From Lacunisphaera sp. (lineage in GTDB: Bacteria; Verrucomicrobiota; Verrucomicrobiia; Opitutales; Opitutaceae), in contig JAHFTH010000003.1 in NCBI GenBank assembly GCA_023269445.1, forward strand, positions 1-38,343: a stretch of 38,343 nucleotides of DNA. The letters are read 5' to 3'. The notes beneath the pieces are model-generated. The model was not told the DNA's origin. It did no database searches and worked only from the letters and a program-made list of their open reading frames with translations. The stretch's first letter is position 1. Every line of letters starts with the position of its first letter. Shown here piece by piece: positions 27,460-38,343 of this stretch. A program made the position numbers and the translations under genes.

Positions 27460-28432
27460 GCCCAAGATCAAATGCGGGGTCGTCGGGGTCGGTTCCCTCG
27501 GCCAGCACCATGCGCGCATCTATGCCTCGCTGCCCGGCGCCGAACTCGCCGGCATCTTCGAGACCAGCGACGCCCGCGCAAAGGAAATTTGCGAGAAGTT
27601 CAACTGTCGCCGTTTCGCCACGATGGCGGAACTCGGCGAGGCCTGCGATGCGGTCAGCGTCGTCGTGCCGACGGACAAGCACGCGATCGTCGCCCTGCCG
27701 CTGCTGGCGCAGGGCTGCCACCTCCTGATCGAGAAGCCGCTCTGCGCCAATCTCGAGGAGGCCGAGCAGGTGCTCGCCGCCGCGCGGCAGCACAACTGCC
27801 TCGTGCAGGTTGGCCACATCGAGCATTTCAACCCGGTGATGAGCTACCTCGAGAAGCACACCGGCCGCCCGCAATACATCACCACCGAGCGGCTCGCGCC
27901 CTACCAGACGCGCGGCACCGAGGTGGGTGTCGTGCTCGACCTGATGATCCACGACATCGACATCGTGCTGGCGCTGGTGAAGTCGCCCATCCGCAAGATC
28001 GACAGCGTCGGCATCAACGTGCTCTCGAAGACCGAGGACATCGCCAACGCCCGCATCGAGTTTGAGAACGGCTGCGTGGCCAACCTCAGCGCCTCGCGCA
28101 TGAGCTTGAAGAAGAACCGCGAGATCCGCGTCTTCCAGGACAACGCCTACCTCTCGCTCGATTTCATGAACCAGAAGGGCCACCTCGTGAAGAAGAGCGA
28201 CATCATCGCCTACGGCCTGAAGCTGAAGATCGGCCTCGCCAAGGCGGGCGAGGACAAGGTGCCGGTGCACGAGATCCCCATCGAGAAGGGCGAGCCGCTC
28301 GCCATCGAGCTGGCGCATTTCATCGAGAGCGTGACCGAAGCGACGCAGCCCAAGGTCGGCGGCGCACTCGGCAAGTCGGCGCTCGAGGTCGCGATCACCA
28401 TCACGGAGCAGATTCGGAATAATCAGAAGTGA
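27452..28432 (+). CDS. Gfo/Idh/MocA family oxidoreductase in a lipid A/lipoprotein gene neighbourhood
   Basis: ..[17 protein letters not shown].. Rossmann motif, ..[16 protein letters not shown].., ..[15 protein letters not shown].., ..[14 protein letters not shown].. Confidence 0.93.
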   Translation: MAKPKIKCGVVGVGSLGQHHARIYASLPGAELAGIFETSDARAKEICEKFNCRRFATMAELGEACDAVSVVVPTDKHAIVALPLLAQGCHLLIEKPLCANLEEAEQVLAAARQHNCLVQVGHIEHFNPVMSYLEKHTGRPQYITTERLAPYQTRGTEVGVVLDLMIHDIDIVLALVKSPIRKIDSVGINVLSKTEDIANARIEFENGCVANLSASRMSLKKNREIRVFQDNAYLSLDFMNQKGHLVKKSDIIAYGLKLKIGLAKAGEDKVPVHEIPIEKGEPLAIELAHFIESVTEATQPKVGGALGKSALEVAITITEQIRNNQK

Positions 28433-28511
28433 AGCATGTCACCACGAAAGACACGAACGATCAGTCTTCGCCAAGCCTACGACCGACAGGCACGAACGGT
28501 GGTCTTCATTT

Positions 28512-28587
28512 GTGGGCGGGGTGCCCTCACCCCGCGAGGCATGGCGGACGATCGCGGTAGCACGCGGGGTGGGGGCACCCCGCCCAC
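28512..28587. repeat. REP-like inverted pair of the GTGGGCGGGGTGCCCTCACCCCGC type
   Basis: Arms 28512..28535 and 28564..28587, one mismatch (GTGGGGG vs GTGAGGG). Confidence 0.94.
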
Positions 28588-28601
28588 AGGGGGAAGAAGC
28601 C

Positions 28602-29753
28602 ATGGGTAAGCTCGCACTTCCCGAAGGTCTGCCGGCACCCGCCGGCGGGGCGGTTGACCTGCTGATCGTGGCAGCCGAGCACTCGGGGGACGAACATGCG
28701 GCGCGCCTGGTGCGCAGACTGCGGGCAAAGAATCCCGTGCTGAAAGTCTGCGCCCTCGGCGGTGCACAGCTGAATGCGGCTGGCGCGCAGTTGCTGCGCG
28801 ATCTCACGGCCGGCTCCGCCATGGGCTTCGCCGTGCTGGCCAAGATTTCCTATTACCGGGCGTTGATCGCCGACATCGTGCGCTGGGTGGGCACGCATAA
28901 GCCGAGGGCGGTGTGCTTCGTGGATTCTTCGGGGCTGAACCTGCGGATTGCGCAGGGACTTTTCGAGCAGGGCTACTCGGTCAAGGCCGGCGGCCCGACG
29001 AAAGCGCTCTATTACATCAGCCCGCAGATCTGGGCGTCGCGGGCGGGCCGGCGTTTCGGGATGGCAAAGCACCTGGACGGACTCGCCGCGATTTTCCCGT
29101 TCGAGCCGGCGGTCTATGCCGATACGACGCTGCCCGTTGAATTTGTCGGCCATCCGTTTGTCGCGCCGGATTACGTGGCGCCGGTGGCGTTTGATCCGGC
29201 CGGGCCTGTGCTGCTGCTCCCCGGCAGCCGCCGGCAGGTGGTGAAGCGGTTATTTCCCGTGTTGCTGGAGGCGTATCGGCTGTCCGGCACGAAGCGGCCG
29301 GCAGTGGTCTTGTATCCGAGCGAGGAAATCCGGGCCCTGCTTAGAACATTTAATCCTCCGGAAAATATTCGCCTGCTGTCCACCCATGGGGCGGGAACGG
29401 TTGCCGCGTCGGCCGTGCTGACGGCGAGCGGCACGATGTCGATGCACTGCGCGCTGGCCGGCATCCCCGGGGCGCTGACTTACAAGACCGACCCGCTGAC
29501 GTATTTTCTCGGACGGTTGCTGGTGAAGTTGGAGTTCATCGGCATCGCCAACCTGCTCCTGAAGGAAGCGATGTATCCGGAGTATATCCAAGGGGCGGCC
29601 AAGCCCGCCGCGCTGGCGGAGGAACTGCGCGCCGGCCTGGAGGATCCGGCCCGGCAGGAGCAGACCCAAATGCAGTCGGCCAAATTGCGGGCGTTGCTGA
29701 CGCAGCCGACCAACGGATCCGTGGTGGACTGGATGCTACGCCACCTCGGGTAA
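28602..29753 (+). CDS. lpxB: Lipid-A-disaccharide synthase
   Basis: ..LLIVAAEHSGDEHAARLVRRLR.., ..PTKALYYISPQIWASRAGR.., ..VLLLPGSRRQVVKRLFPVLLEAY..; start MGKLALPEG, upstream ORF extension runs through the REP. Confidence 0.93.
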   Translation: MGKLALPEGLPAPAGGAVDLLIVAAEHSGDEHAARLVRRLRAKNPVLKVCALGGAQLNAAGAQLLRDLTAGSAMGFAVLAKISYYRALIADIVRWVGTHKPRAVCFVDSSGLNLRIAQGLFEQGYSVKAGGPTKALYYISPQIWASRAGRRFGMAKHLDGLAAIFPFEPAVYADTTLPVEFVGHPFVAPDYVAPVAFDPAGPVLLLPGSRRQVVKRLFPVLLEAYRLSGTKRPAVVLYPSEEIRALLRTFNPPENIRLLSTHGAGTVAASAVLTASGTMSMHCALAGIPGALTYKTDPLTYFLGRLLVKLEFIGIANLLLKEAMYPEYIQGAAKPAALAEELRAGLEDPARQEQTQMQSAKLRALLTQPTNGSVVDWMLRHLG

Positions 29754-29807
29754 ACGCAAGAAATTGGCTTCGGTTATCGGCCCAAGTGCCGATGACACAG
29801 GGGAGAA

Positions 29808-31907
29808 ATGAATTCCGACGCCACCGCCTGCGGGCCCACAGGCTGGCTGCCGCCTTATGCCCCGGCGGAGCCAGCAGGGCGTGAGGCTGTCCTGAACTCG
29901 ATTCTGCACGCTCTGCCCATCGGCGTGTGCTGGCAGCGAGGTGCGGACGGGGAAAATTGCTGGTGCAATGAATCCTTCTCCCGTCTCACCAATCGGGATT
30001 GGACCGGGATGACGGCAATCGATTCGCTCGCGGAGACCCTGCATCCGGAAGACCAGCCGGCTTATGGCGCGGCGCTCACCCAGTTGCGGGTGGGGGCAAC
30101 GGAGCAATGTGACCTGGAATTGCGCTGCCAGGTCGGAGACGAGATCTGGTGGCGGCGGTTTCTTCTGCAGGCCAACCGGTCGCCGGAGGGACGGATCACC
30201 GATTTGCTGCTGACCGTGACGGACATCAGCGAGCGCAAGCAGCACCAGGAGGAAATGCGCGCGGCGCTGGCCGGCGCCGAGGCCCTCAACGAGCAGATCG
30301 AGCTCGCCATCGGCCGGGCGCAGGAGGCGGCGGTGGACGCGAATCTGGCCAGCCTCTCGAAGAGCCAGTTTCTCGCCACGATGAGTCACGAGATCCGCAC
30401 CCCGATGAACGGAATCATCGGCATGACCGACCTCCTGCTCGAAACACCGCTCAACCGGGAGCAGCGCGACTTTGCTGACACGATCCGGGTCAGCGGCGAG
30501 GCCTTGCTGACGATCATCAATGACATTCTGGATTTTTCCAAGATTGAGTCCGGCAAGCTGGAGTTGGAAGAGGCGGATTTTTTCCTGCGCGATTGCGTGG
30601 AAGGTGCGCTCGACCTCATGGCCGCACGGGCGCGCGAAAAGCAGCTCGATGTGCTTTATGAAATCGCGGATGGCACTCCGGCCATGGTGCGCGGCGATGT
30701 CACGCGGTTGCGCCAGATTCTTCTCAACCTCGTGGGTAATGCGCTCAAGTTCACCCCCAAGGGTGAGGTGGTGGTCCGGATCGAACCCGAAGTGGGTGGC
30801 ATCGTGGCCCCGGGTCTGATGGGCTTCCATGTTTCCGTCCGGGACACGGGCATCGGTATTACCCCCGAAGGGCAGAGCCGGCTGTTCCAGTCCTTTAGCC
30901 AGGTGGATGCCTCCACCACCCGCAAATACGGTGGCACCGGCCTGGGCCTCGCGATCAGCAAGAAGCTGGCCGAGCTGATGGGCGGACGCATGTGGGTGGA
31001 GAGCGAGGTCGGGCAGGGCTCAATTTTTCATTTCACCGTCACGCTGGCCACCCGACCCGGTTCCGCCCGGCCGAACGTGGCCGTGGCGCGGGCCTTGCTC
31101 TCGGGCCGGCGTGTGCTGCTGGTCGAGGACAATGACACCAGCCGGCGCAACCTCGCCGAACTTATCAGTCGTTGGGGCATGGAGCCCCTCGCGGTGGGTT
31201 CGGAGGAAGAAGCGTTGGCCGCGCTGAAGACTGGGCGGAATTTCGACATCGCAATCCTCGACGCCCAGCTGCCGGGCACGGATGGGGTGCAGCTCGCCCG
31301 GCAAGTCAACCAGCACCGATCCGGCCCGCCGTTGCCGTTGCTGCTATTGGCCGCCCCCGGCCAGCGGGTGCCGGAGGGTGTGACTGCGACCTGTGTGGCC
31401 AAGCCCTTGAAAGCAGTCGCGTTGTTCGAGGCGTTGGCCGCGGCCTTTGGCCGGCCGAGTGAAGCAACCGTTCCGATCATGCCCGTAGCGAAGGCCTCGG
31501 CCACGGTGCAGACGACCAAACTGCTGCTCGCCGAGGACAATCTTGTGAACCAAAAGGTCGCCGTGAATCTCCTGAAAAACATCGGCTACCAAACCGAAGT
31601 GGTGGCCAACGGCTTGGAGGTGCTCGCGGCCGTGGAGCGCCAGACCTACGACATCATCTTTCTCGACATGCAAATGCCGGAGATGGACGGACTGGAAGCG
31701 GCCCGCCGGCTCGTTGAATTGTATCCGCGGCCGGAGCAGCGCCCTTGGATGATCGCACTCACCGCGAACGCCATGCAGGGCGACCGCGAACTCTGCCTCG
31801 ACGCGGGCATGGACGACTACATCACCAAGCCCATCAAGAAAGTTGAACTCGCCACCGCGATTGAACGGGGCCGCGCCGTGATCGCGGGGCGGACTGTGAT
31901 GTCCTGA
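29808..31907 (+). CDS. Hybrid sensor histidine kinase with PAS, HisKA, HATPase and two receiver domains
   Basis: ..[28 protein letters not shown].., ..[30 protein letters not shown].., REC1 ..[20 protein letters not shown].., REC2 ..[26 protein letters not shown].. Confidence 0.95.
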   Translation: MNSDATACGPTGWLPPYAPAEPAGREAVLNSILHALPIGVCWQRGADGENCWCNESFSRLTNRDWTGMTAIDSLAETLHPEDQPAYGAALTQLRVGATEQCDLELRCQVGDEIWWRRFLLQANRSPEGRITDLLLTVTDISERKQHQEEMRAALAGAEALNEQIELAIGRAQEAAVDANLASLSKSQFLATMSHEIRTPMNGIIGMTDLLLETPLNREQRDFADTIRVSGEALLTIINDILDFSKIESGKLELEEADFFLRDCVEGALDLMAARAREKQLDVLYEIADGTPAMVRGDVTRLRQILLNLVGNALKFTPKGEVVVRIEPEVGGIVAPGLMGFHVSVRDTGIGITPEGQSRLFQSFSQVDASTTRKYGGTGLGLAISKKLAELMGGRMWVESEVGQGSIFHFTVTLATRPGSARPNVAVARALLSGRRVLLVEDNDTSRRNLAELISRWGMEPLAVGSEEEALAALKTGRNFDIAILDAQLPGTDGVQLARQVNQHRSGPPLPLLLLAAPGQRVPEGVTATCVAKPLKAVALFEALAAAFGRPSEATVPIMPVAKASATVQTTKLLLAEDNLVNQKVAVNLLKNIGYQTEVVANGLEVLAAVERQTYDIIFLDMQMPEMDGLEAARRLVELYPRPEQRPWMIALTANAMQGDRELCLDAGMDDYITKPIKKVELATAIERGRAVIAGRTVMS

Positions 31908-31913
31908 TGCAAT

Positions 31914-32425
31914 GGAGGCGGGGTGCCCTCACCCCGCTAGCTGAATTGCAAATCGTGCAAGGTGCCCTGATAAGGCCAATCGGCGCTGCGCAAACAGAGA
32001 CCCTGCCGCACCGGATTGTTCTGCACGTAATCCCATTTGTGTCGGTAGCTAACAGCCGAACGCATGAAGTGATCAAAATAGTCACCTTGCCAGACTGGAG
32101 TGACGGCTTGGCAGCCGGCGGAGATTCGGCGAGAGGAAATTGATTTCCAGCTTTTCATCCAGGCCGCGAGTGGCTTCGCCTCAATGACAGGTTGAGTGAA
32201 GAAATGCACATGATCCGGCATGAGCAGATAGTGGCCGACGAACCACCCATCGACGGTGGCCGCTTTTGCCCACACCGCCTCAAGTATTTCCTTTGCGGTG
32301 CTCCCTGCCAGAAGCGGCCTTCGATTCGCTGTGCAAGTAGTAATAAACAGGAGTGGCTGCTTGCTGAATGACTGTAAGTGAGGGAGGTGCATTATACCTT
32401 TGCGGGGTGAGGGCACCCCGCCTCC
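31914..32425. mobile_element. RAYT gene bracketed by perfect 24-bp inverted REP units
   Basis: GGAGGCGGGGTGCCCTCACCCCGC 31914..31937 and its exact reverse complement 32402..32425. Confidence 0.88.
31937..32392 (-). CDS. REP-associated tyrosine transposase (Y1_Tnp / RAYT family)
   Basis: ..LLFITTCTANRRPLL.., ..GHYLLMPDHVHFF.. (HUH), ..GDYFDHFMRSAVSYRHKWDYVQNNPVRQGL.. (Y..NPV). Confidence 0.93.
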   Translation of the reverse strand: MHLPHLQSFSKQPLLFITTCTANRRPLLAGSTAKEILEAVWAKAATVDGWFVGHYLLMPDHVHFFTQPVIEAKPLAAWMKSWKSISSRRISAGCQAVTPVWQGDYFDHFMRSAVSYRHKWDYVQNNPVRQGLCLRSADWPYQGTLHDLQFS

Positions 32426-32426
32426 A

Positions 32427-33470
32427 TCAGGAGTTGCGAGCTAGACTCTGCGCCACCTGCGGCCAGAGCGCAGCGGTGCGCTCAGCGAGAATGGCGCGGC
32501 AGCGGGCGATCTCAGCCTCGCGCTGGGCGAGGTTGCCCTCCGCAATTTTCGCGAGGTCATCGAGGTTGTAGAGAAAGACGTTGGCGATCGCGGCGGCCGC
32601 GGGATCGATGTCGCGGGGCAAGGCGAGGTCGATGAGAAAGAGCGGCCGGGCGCGGCGCTGCATGGCGGCAGTGACCATCTCATGCGTCAGCACAAAGCCC
32701 GGTGCGGCGGTCGAGCAGGCGACAATATCGGCGGTGGCGAGGATATCGGGGAGATCGGACAGGCTCGCGGCCCAGCCGCCGGCCGAGGCGGCGGCTTCCT
32801 CGGCCTTGGAGAGTGTGCGGCTGGCGACCGTGATGGCCTTGGCCCCGCGGCTCTGGAACGCCTGCACGGTCTTGAGGCCGATATCGCCGGCGCCGACGAC
32901 GAGCACGTTCACCGGGGCAAGGTCGCCGAAGATTTTCCCGGCGAGGTCCACGGCCACGTTGGCGACACTGATCTGCCCCTCGCCAATGCGCGTGTGGGAG
33001 CGGATGTGCTTGGCCGCCTGGAAGGCTTTCTGGAAAACGCGGTTGAGCACGGGCCCGGTCCATTGACGGGCGAGGGCCTTGTCGTAGGCGGTCTTTACCT
33101 GGCCGAGCACCTCGGTCTCACCGACAATCTGCGAGTCGAGTCCCGCGGCGACCGAGAAAAGATGGGCGACGACATCGTGGTGTTGTCGCAGGTGCAGCAC
33201 GCCGTCCAGTTCGGCCGGCGCGCAGCCGGTAGTCTCGGCGAATGCGGCGCGCAGGACCGCGAGTGATTCCTCACCTCCGGCGACGCCGTAAAGTTCGACG
33301 CGGTTGCACGTATTGAGCAGGGTGAATTCGCTGATGCCCGGGGTCTGCTGCAGGCGCGTGGCGAGCGCGGCGGCGCGGGCGTCGTCGAGCGCGAGTTTCT
33401 CGCGGACAGCGAGCGGCGCGGTGTGATGGCTGGCGCCGAGGAGAAAGAGGACGGACGGGGTCGGCTCCAT
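32427..33470 (-). CDS. hemA: Glutamyl-tRNA reductase
   Basis: ..LGASHHTAPLAVREKLAL.., ..FTLLNTCNRVELYG.., ..GETEVLGQVKTAYDKA.., ..VLVVGAGDIGLKTVQ.. Confidence 0.96.
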   Translation of the reverse strand: MEPTPSVLFLLGASHHTAPLAVREKLALDDARAAALATRLQQTPGISEFTLLNTCNRVELYGVAGGEESLAVLRAAFAETTGCAPAELDGVLHLRQHHDVVAHLFSVAAGLDSQIVGETEVLGQVKTAYDKALARQWTGPVLNRVFQKAFQAAKHIRSHTRIGEGQISVANVAVDLAGKIFGDLAPVNVLVVGAGDIGLKTVQAFQSRGAKAITVASRTLSKAEEAAASAGGWAASLSDLPDILATADIVACSTAAPGFVLTHEMVTAAMQRRARPLFLIDLALPRDIDPAAAAIANVFLYNLDDLAKIAEGNLAQREAEIARCRAILAERTAALWPQVAQSLARNS

Positions 33471-33473
33471 CGT

Positions 33474-34322
33474 TCAGCGGTTGATCGGGGTCAGGACGAC
33501 TTCGTGCTGCCGGCTGGAGTTCACCGGGCCGAGTGAGAGCAGGGCGAGGAGAAACATCACGAGACAGACCCAGGCAAACCGGACCGAGACGAGGAGCGCG
33601 CGCCAGCGCAGCAGCAGCACGGTGAGATAGACGGCCCACACGCCGAGCGTGACGACGAGCTTGGGCAAATTGACCGAGGCGGTATCGCGCAGCCACCACA
33701 CGGAGCCGACCGCGAGGGAGAAAGTGAGGAGCAGCACCCCGAGCGCGAGCATCCGGGTGTTGATCTGGTCGAGCTGGACGACGGAAGGCAGAAACCAGAA
33801 GAGGCCGTTGAGGCGCTTGTGCTTGAGGCTCCAGTTCTGGAGGAGGGTCATCACGGAAGTGAGGGCGAGGAGGCCGAAGACGCCGTAGCTGAACACGGCG
33901 AGCGCGGCGTGAAGCTCGATCCAGGGATTGGACCCGAAGATTTTCTGCCCGTGGGTGGCATCCCAGGCCGGGATGAGCAGCGAGATGAGCGCGAGGGTGG
34001 CGGCATAGCCGGCCGTAAACAGGCCGAGCAGACTCACGCGGAACGCGGTGCCGACGAAGAAATAGAGCACCATGGCCGACCACGCGACAAATTGGACGAG
34101 TTCAAACGTGTTGCCGAGGGGGCAGCCGCCGGTGGCGAGGCCGCGCACATAGAGACCGGCCATCTGGGCGATCCAGCCGGCCACGAGCAGGGAGTTGAGC
34201 ACGGCGCGCGGGGCGGGGGTGGTCGACCGCCGGGCCAGTGTCAACAGGCCGGCGACAAAGCCGGCGAGGTAGAGCAAGGCGCCGAGCCACAGGAGGGCGC
34301 GGTCGGTGGGCAGGGAGGACAT
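33474..34322 (-). CDS. ccsA: Cytochrome c biogenesis protein, CcsA/HemX-like
   Basis: ..GGCPLGNTFELVQFVAWSAMVLYFFVG.., ..PWIELHAALAVFSYGVFGLLALTSVM..; adjacent to hemA. Confidence 0.85.
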   Translation of the reverse strand: MSSLPTDRALLWLGALLYLAGFVAGLLTLARRSTTPAPRAVLNSLLVAGWIAQMAGLYVRGLATGGCPLGNTFELVQFVAWSAMVLYFFVGTAFRVSLLGLFTAGYAATLALISLLIPAWDATHGQKIFGSNPWIELHAALAVFSYGVFGLLALTSVMTLLQNWSLKHKRLNGLFWFLPSVVQLDQINTRMLALGVLLLTFSLAVGSVWWLRDTASVNLPKLVVTLGVWAVYLTVLLLRWRALLVSVRFAWVCLVMFLLALLSLGPVNSSRQHEVVLTPINR

Positions 34323-34393
34323 GGCGGCAACTTGGCAGGGTGGGAGCAGCACCGCAAGTCTGGCAGGCCCGAGGATTTCGCTTATCAGACAAT

Positions 34394-34558
34394 GGAGGCG
34401 GGACTATCAGTCCCGCAGGGATTGCCGGGCTTGTTGTGGGCGGGGTGCCCTCACCCCGCGAGGCACTGGTTGCGGAAGCGATAACACGCGGGGTGAGGGC
34501 ACCCCACCCACAAAATCAGCGTCATCCGCTAACACCGGCGCTCATAGAGCGCCGCTAC
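34394..34558. repeat. Compound REP cluster with four hairpins of three stem types
   Basis: GGAG-GCGGGACT-ATC-AGTCCCGC 34394..34416; GTGG-type pair 34436..34459 / 34488..34511; CGGCGCTC-ATA-GAGCGCCG-CTAC 34536..34558. Confidence 0.9.
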
Positions 34559-34606
34559 AGCTGATTCTGCCTTGGCGGTGCCGGTAAGTTAGGTGAATGT
34601 GAACCC

Positions 34607-35203
34607 ATGCTCTTCGACCCCAAGCCGGTCCTGCTGGAAGGCCGCCACGTGCGGCTGGAGCCGCTGGCACCAAGCCATGCGGCAGGCTTGTTTGCGGCTA
34701 GTCAGGATCCCGGCATCTGGCGCTGGCTGCCTATTCCCATGTTCCCTGCGGAGGAGGAGGTGGAGCGATGGATCGACGATGCACTGAAACTGCAGGCTTC
34801 CGGGGCCGAACTGGCTTTTGCGATTGTCCGAAAAAGCGACGGGGTGGTCGTCGGTGCGACGCGTTATCTCGACATCCGCCGGCCGCACCGCGCGCTGGAG
34901 ATCGGCTGGACCTGGCTGGCCACGGCGGCGCAACGCACACCGATTAACACGGAAGCGAAATATCTGCTGCTCCAACACGCCTTCGAAGTGCAGGGTGCGG
35001 TGCGGCTGCAGTTGAAGACGGACGAGCGGAACGAGCAATCCCGCGCGGCCATCCTGCGTCTTGGCGCGGGGTTCGAGGGGATTTTGCGCAATTATCAAAC
35101 GCGGGTCCACGACGGCTACGTGCGCAACACCGCGATGTATAGCATTACCGCCACCGAGTGGCCGGCCGTGAAGGCGCGGCTCGAGGCGAAGCTGGTTAGG
35201 TAG
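34607..35203 (+). CDS. GNAT family N-acetyltransferase
   Basis: ..LLEGRHVRLEPLAPSHAAGLF.., ..VGATRYLDIRRPHRALEIGWTWLA.., ..LKTDERNEQSRAAILRLGAGFEGILRN.. Confidence 0.92.
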   Translation: MLFDPKPVLLEGRHVRLEPLAPSHAAGLFAASQDPGIWRWLPIPMFPAEEEVERWIDDALKLQASGAELAFAIVRKSDGVVVGATRYLDIRRPHRALEIGWTWLATAAQRTPINTEAKYLLLQHAFEVQGAVRLQLKTDERNEQSRAAILRLGAGFEGILRNYQTRVHDGYVRNTAMYSITATEWPAVKARLEAKLVR

Positions 35204-35253
35204 GGGCGCTTGCCCTCAAGCGCCCTCGGGCCGTTGGGGGCAACGGCCCCTAC
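35200..35253. repeat. REP-like inverted pair with feet GTAG overlapping two convergent stop codons
   Basis: GTAG-GGGCGCTTG-CCCT-CAAGCGCCC and inverted GTAG-GGGCCGTTG-CCCC-CAACGGCCC. Confidence 0.93.
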
Positions 35254-35738
35254 CGCTTCGGGGCCCAGGCCTTGAGGAAGGCGGTGATTTTGGCCGGGTC
35301 GTGCGCCTCGCCGCCGTCTTCCAGGGCGCCGGTCTCCTGGGTGGTGAGCAGGCGGCCGTCGGCGTCGAGCACGAGCAGCACGGGCAGGCCGTGCTGGACC
35401 GGGTTGCCGTATTTCTCGTTCACGGCGGCGTTGCGGTTTTTGCCGTCCCGGTGGTTCACATCGATCAGCACGAGCACATAATCCTTCGCCAGTTCCTTGG
35501 CCACGACCTCGCTCTGGTGAAAAGTGGCGCTGAGGCGGTGGCACCAGACGCACCAGTTGGCACCCAGTTTCAGCAGCACGTGCTTGTGCTCGGCCTTGGC
35601 CTGCGTGAGGGCGGCGGCAATCTGCGCGGTGCCATCGGCCTCGCGGTCGTAGATATCAGGGCCCCGCTTCGGGTATTCCGGCTCGGCGGAAAACGCGGTC
35701 GTGGCGGAGAGCAGGGCGAGGACGGTCAAGATTCGCAT
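35250..35738 (-). CDS. Thioredoxin-like exported protein
   Basis: Signal peptide MRILTVLALLSATTAFS; ..LKLGANWCVWCHRLSATFH..; ..VNEKYGNPVQHGLPVLLVLDADG.. Confidence 0.88.
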   Translation of the reverse strand: MRILTVLALLSATTAFSAEPEYPKRGPDIYDREADGTAQIAAALTQAKAEHKHVLLKLGANWCVWCHRLSATFHQSEVVAKELAKDYVLVLIDVNHRDGKNRNAAVNEKYGNPVQHGLPVLLVLDADGRLLTTQETGALEDGGEAHDPAKITAFLKAWAPKR

Positions 35739-35772
35739 GGGGGCAACCTAGCCAGCGGCGTCGATTCGACTA

Positions 35773-36080
35773 GGGCGTGTTTTCAAACCCGATGAGAGAG
35801 CCAATCCAGGATTGCGGCGAACTGCACGAAGGCGAGAAACGTCGCGGCGAGTTTCTCGTAGCGCGTGCTGATGCGGCGGTATTTTTTGATGCGGCCGAAG
35901 AAGTTTTCGACCTGATGGCAACAACGGTAATACCCGCGATGAAACCGGGCCGGCTGGCGGCGGCCGCGTCTGGGCGGAATGCAGCAGGGCGTGTGCTGCC
36001 GCCGCAACCGATTCCGAAAAGAGTCGGCGTCGAAGCCTTTGTTGGCCACGCAACGGTGGTGCCGATATCCATGGTCCTTC
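35773..36080 (-). pseudogene. IS5-family transposase remnant (C-terminal part only) with one probable IS end
   Basis: ..HHRCVANKGFDADSFRNRLRRQHTPCCIPPRRGRRQPARFHRGYYRCCHQVENFFGRIKKYRRISTRYEKLAATFLAFVQFAAILDWLSHRV*; end sequence GGGCGTGTTTTCAAACCC at 35773; no N-terminal part found. Confidence 0.85.
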
Positions 36081-36159
36081 CGACTATGATACAGGCATTA
36101 TTTAAGAAATTCCCGGGTATCAGTGGAAAGGCGGAGACCGTCATTCTGCCGATGACGCC

Positions 36160-38343
<2,184 letters not shown>

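Noticed and set aside
28512-28601. Upstream start for lpxB giving MGGVPSPREAWRTIAVARGVGAPRPQGEE
   Set aside because: This peptide is the translated REP pair; the native start MGKLALPEG is just after it. The same GVPSPREA..RGV.APHPQ peptide appears in the spurious ORF 34238..34564
32393-32416. Longer RAYT start at 32416
   Set aside because: Would begin inside the right REP; MHLPHLQSFSKQPLLFITT at 32392 is more plausible
19897-34511. CRISPR-like array from the recurrent GCGGGGTGCCCTCACCCCGC units
   Set aside because: Units are dispersed over 15 kb as inverted pairs in intergenic gaps, not regularly spaced direct repeats; no cas genes

Overview
GC-rich bacterial chromosome segment. The gene set (DUF1592/DUF1552 pair, cytochrome c oxidase with a fused cytochrome c, short AMP nucleosidase) suggests Verrucomicrobiota, possibly Opitutaceae; that is inference, not a database result. 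Backbone, left to right: a caa3-type cytochrome c oxidase and assembly region (ctaG-like, subunits IV/III/I/II, azurin-like cupredoxin, DUF420, heme o synthase, heme A synthase, SCO with a CusF-like domain, His-rich membrane-anchored protein); MBL hydrolase; AMP nucleosidase; TonB receptor; a degraded nucleotidyltransferase/small-protein pair beside a PhoD-like phosphatase; the DUF1592/DUF1552 pair; two c-type cytochromes; lipA; lysS; lolC/E-lolD-Gfo/Idh-lpxB; a hybrid histidine kinase; a small Y1/HUH transposase (RAYT); hemA-ccsA; GNAT; thioredoxin-like; an IS5-like remnant; and a partial metH. The most interesting layer is not the genes. About 27 small hairpins share one layout: a 5' foot GTAG/GGAG/GTGG, a variable G/C stem, and a short loop of a few recurrent types (CCCT/CCCC, TTTAT/TTTAC, TAT). 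Some lie inside reading frames (metH and the gene after SCO), some supply stop codons, and one perfect inverted pair brackets a RAYT gene to form a ~512-bp element. No CRISPR, tRNA or rRNA was recognised.
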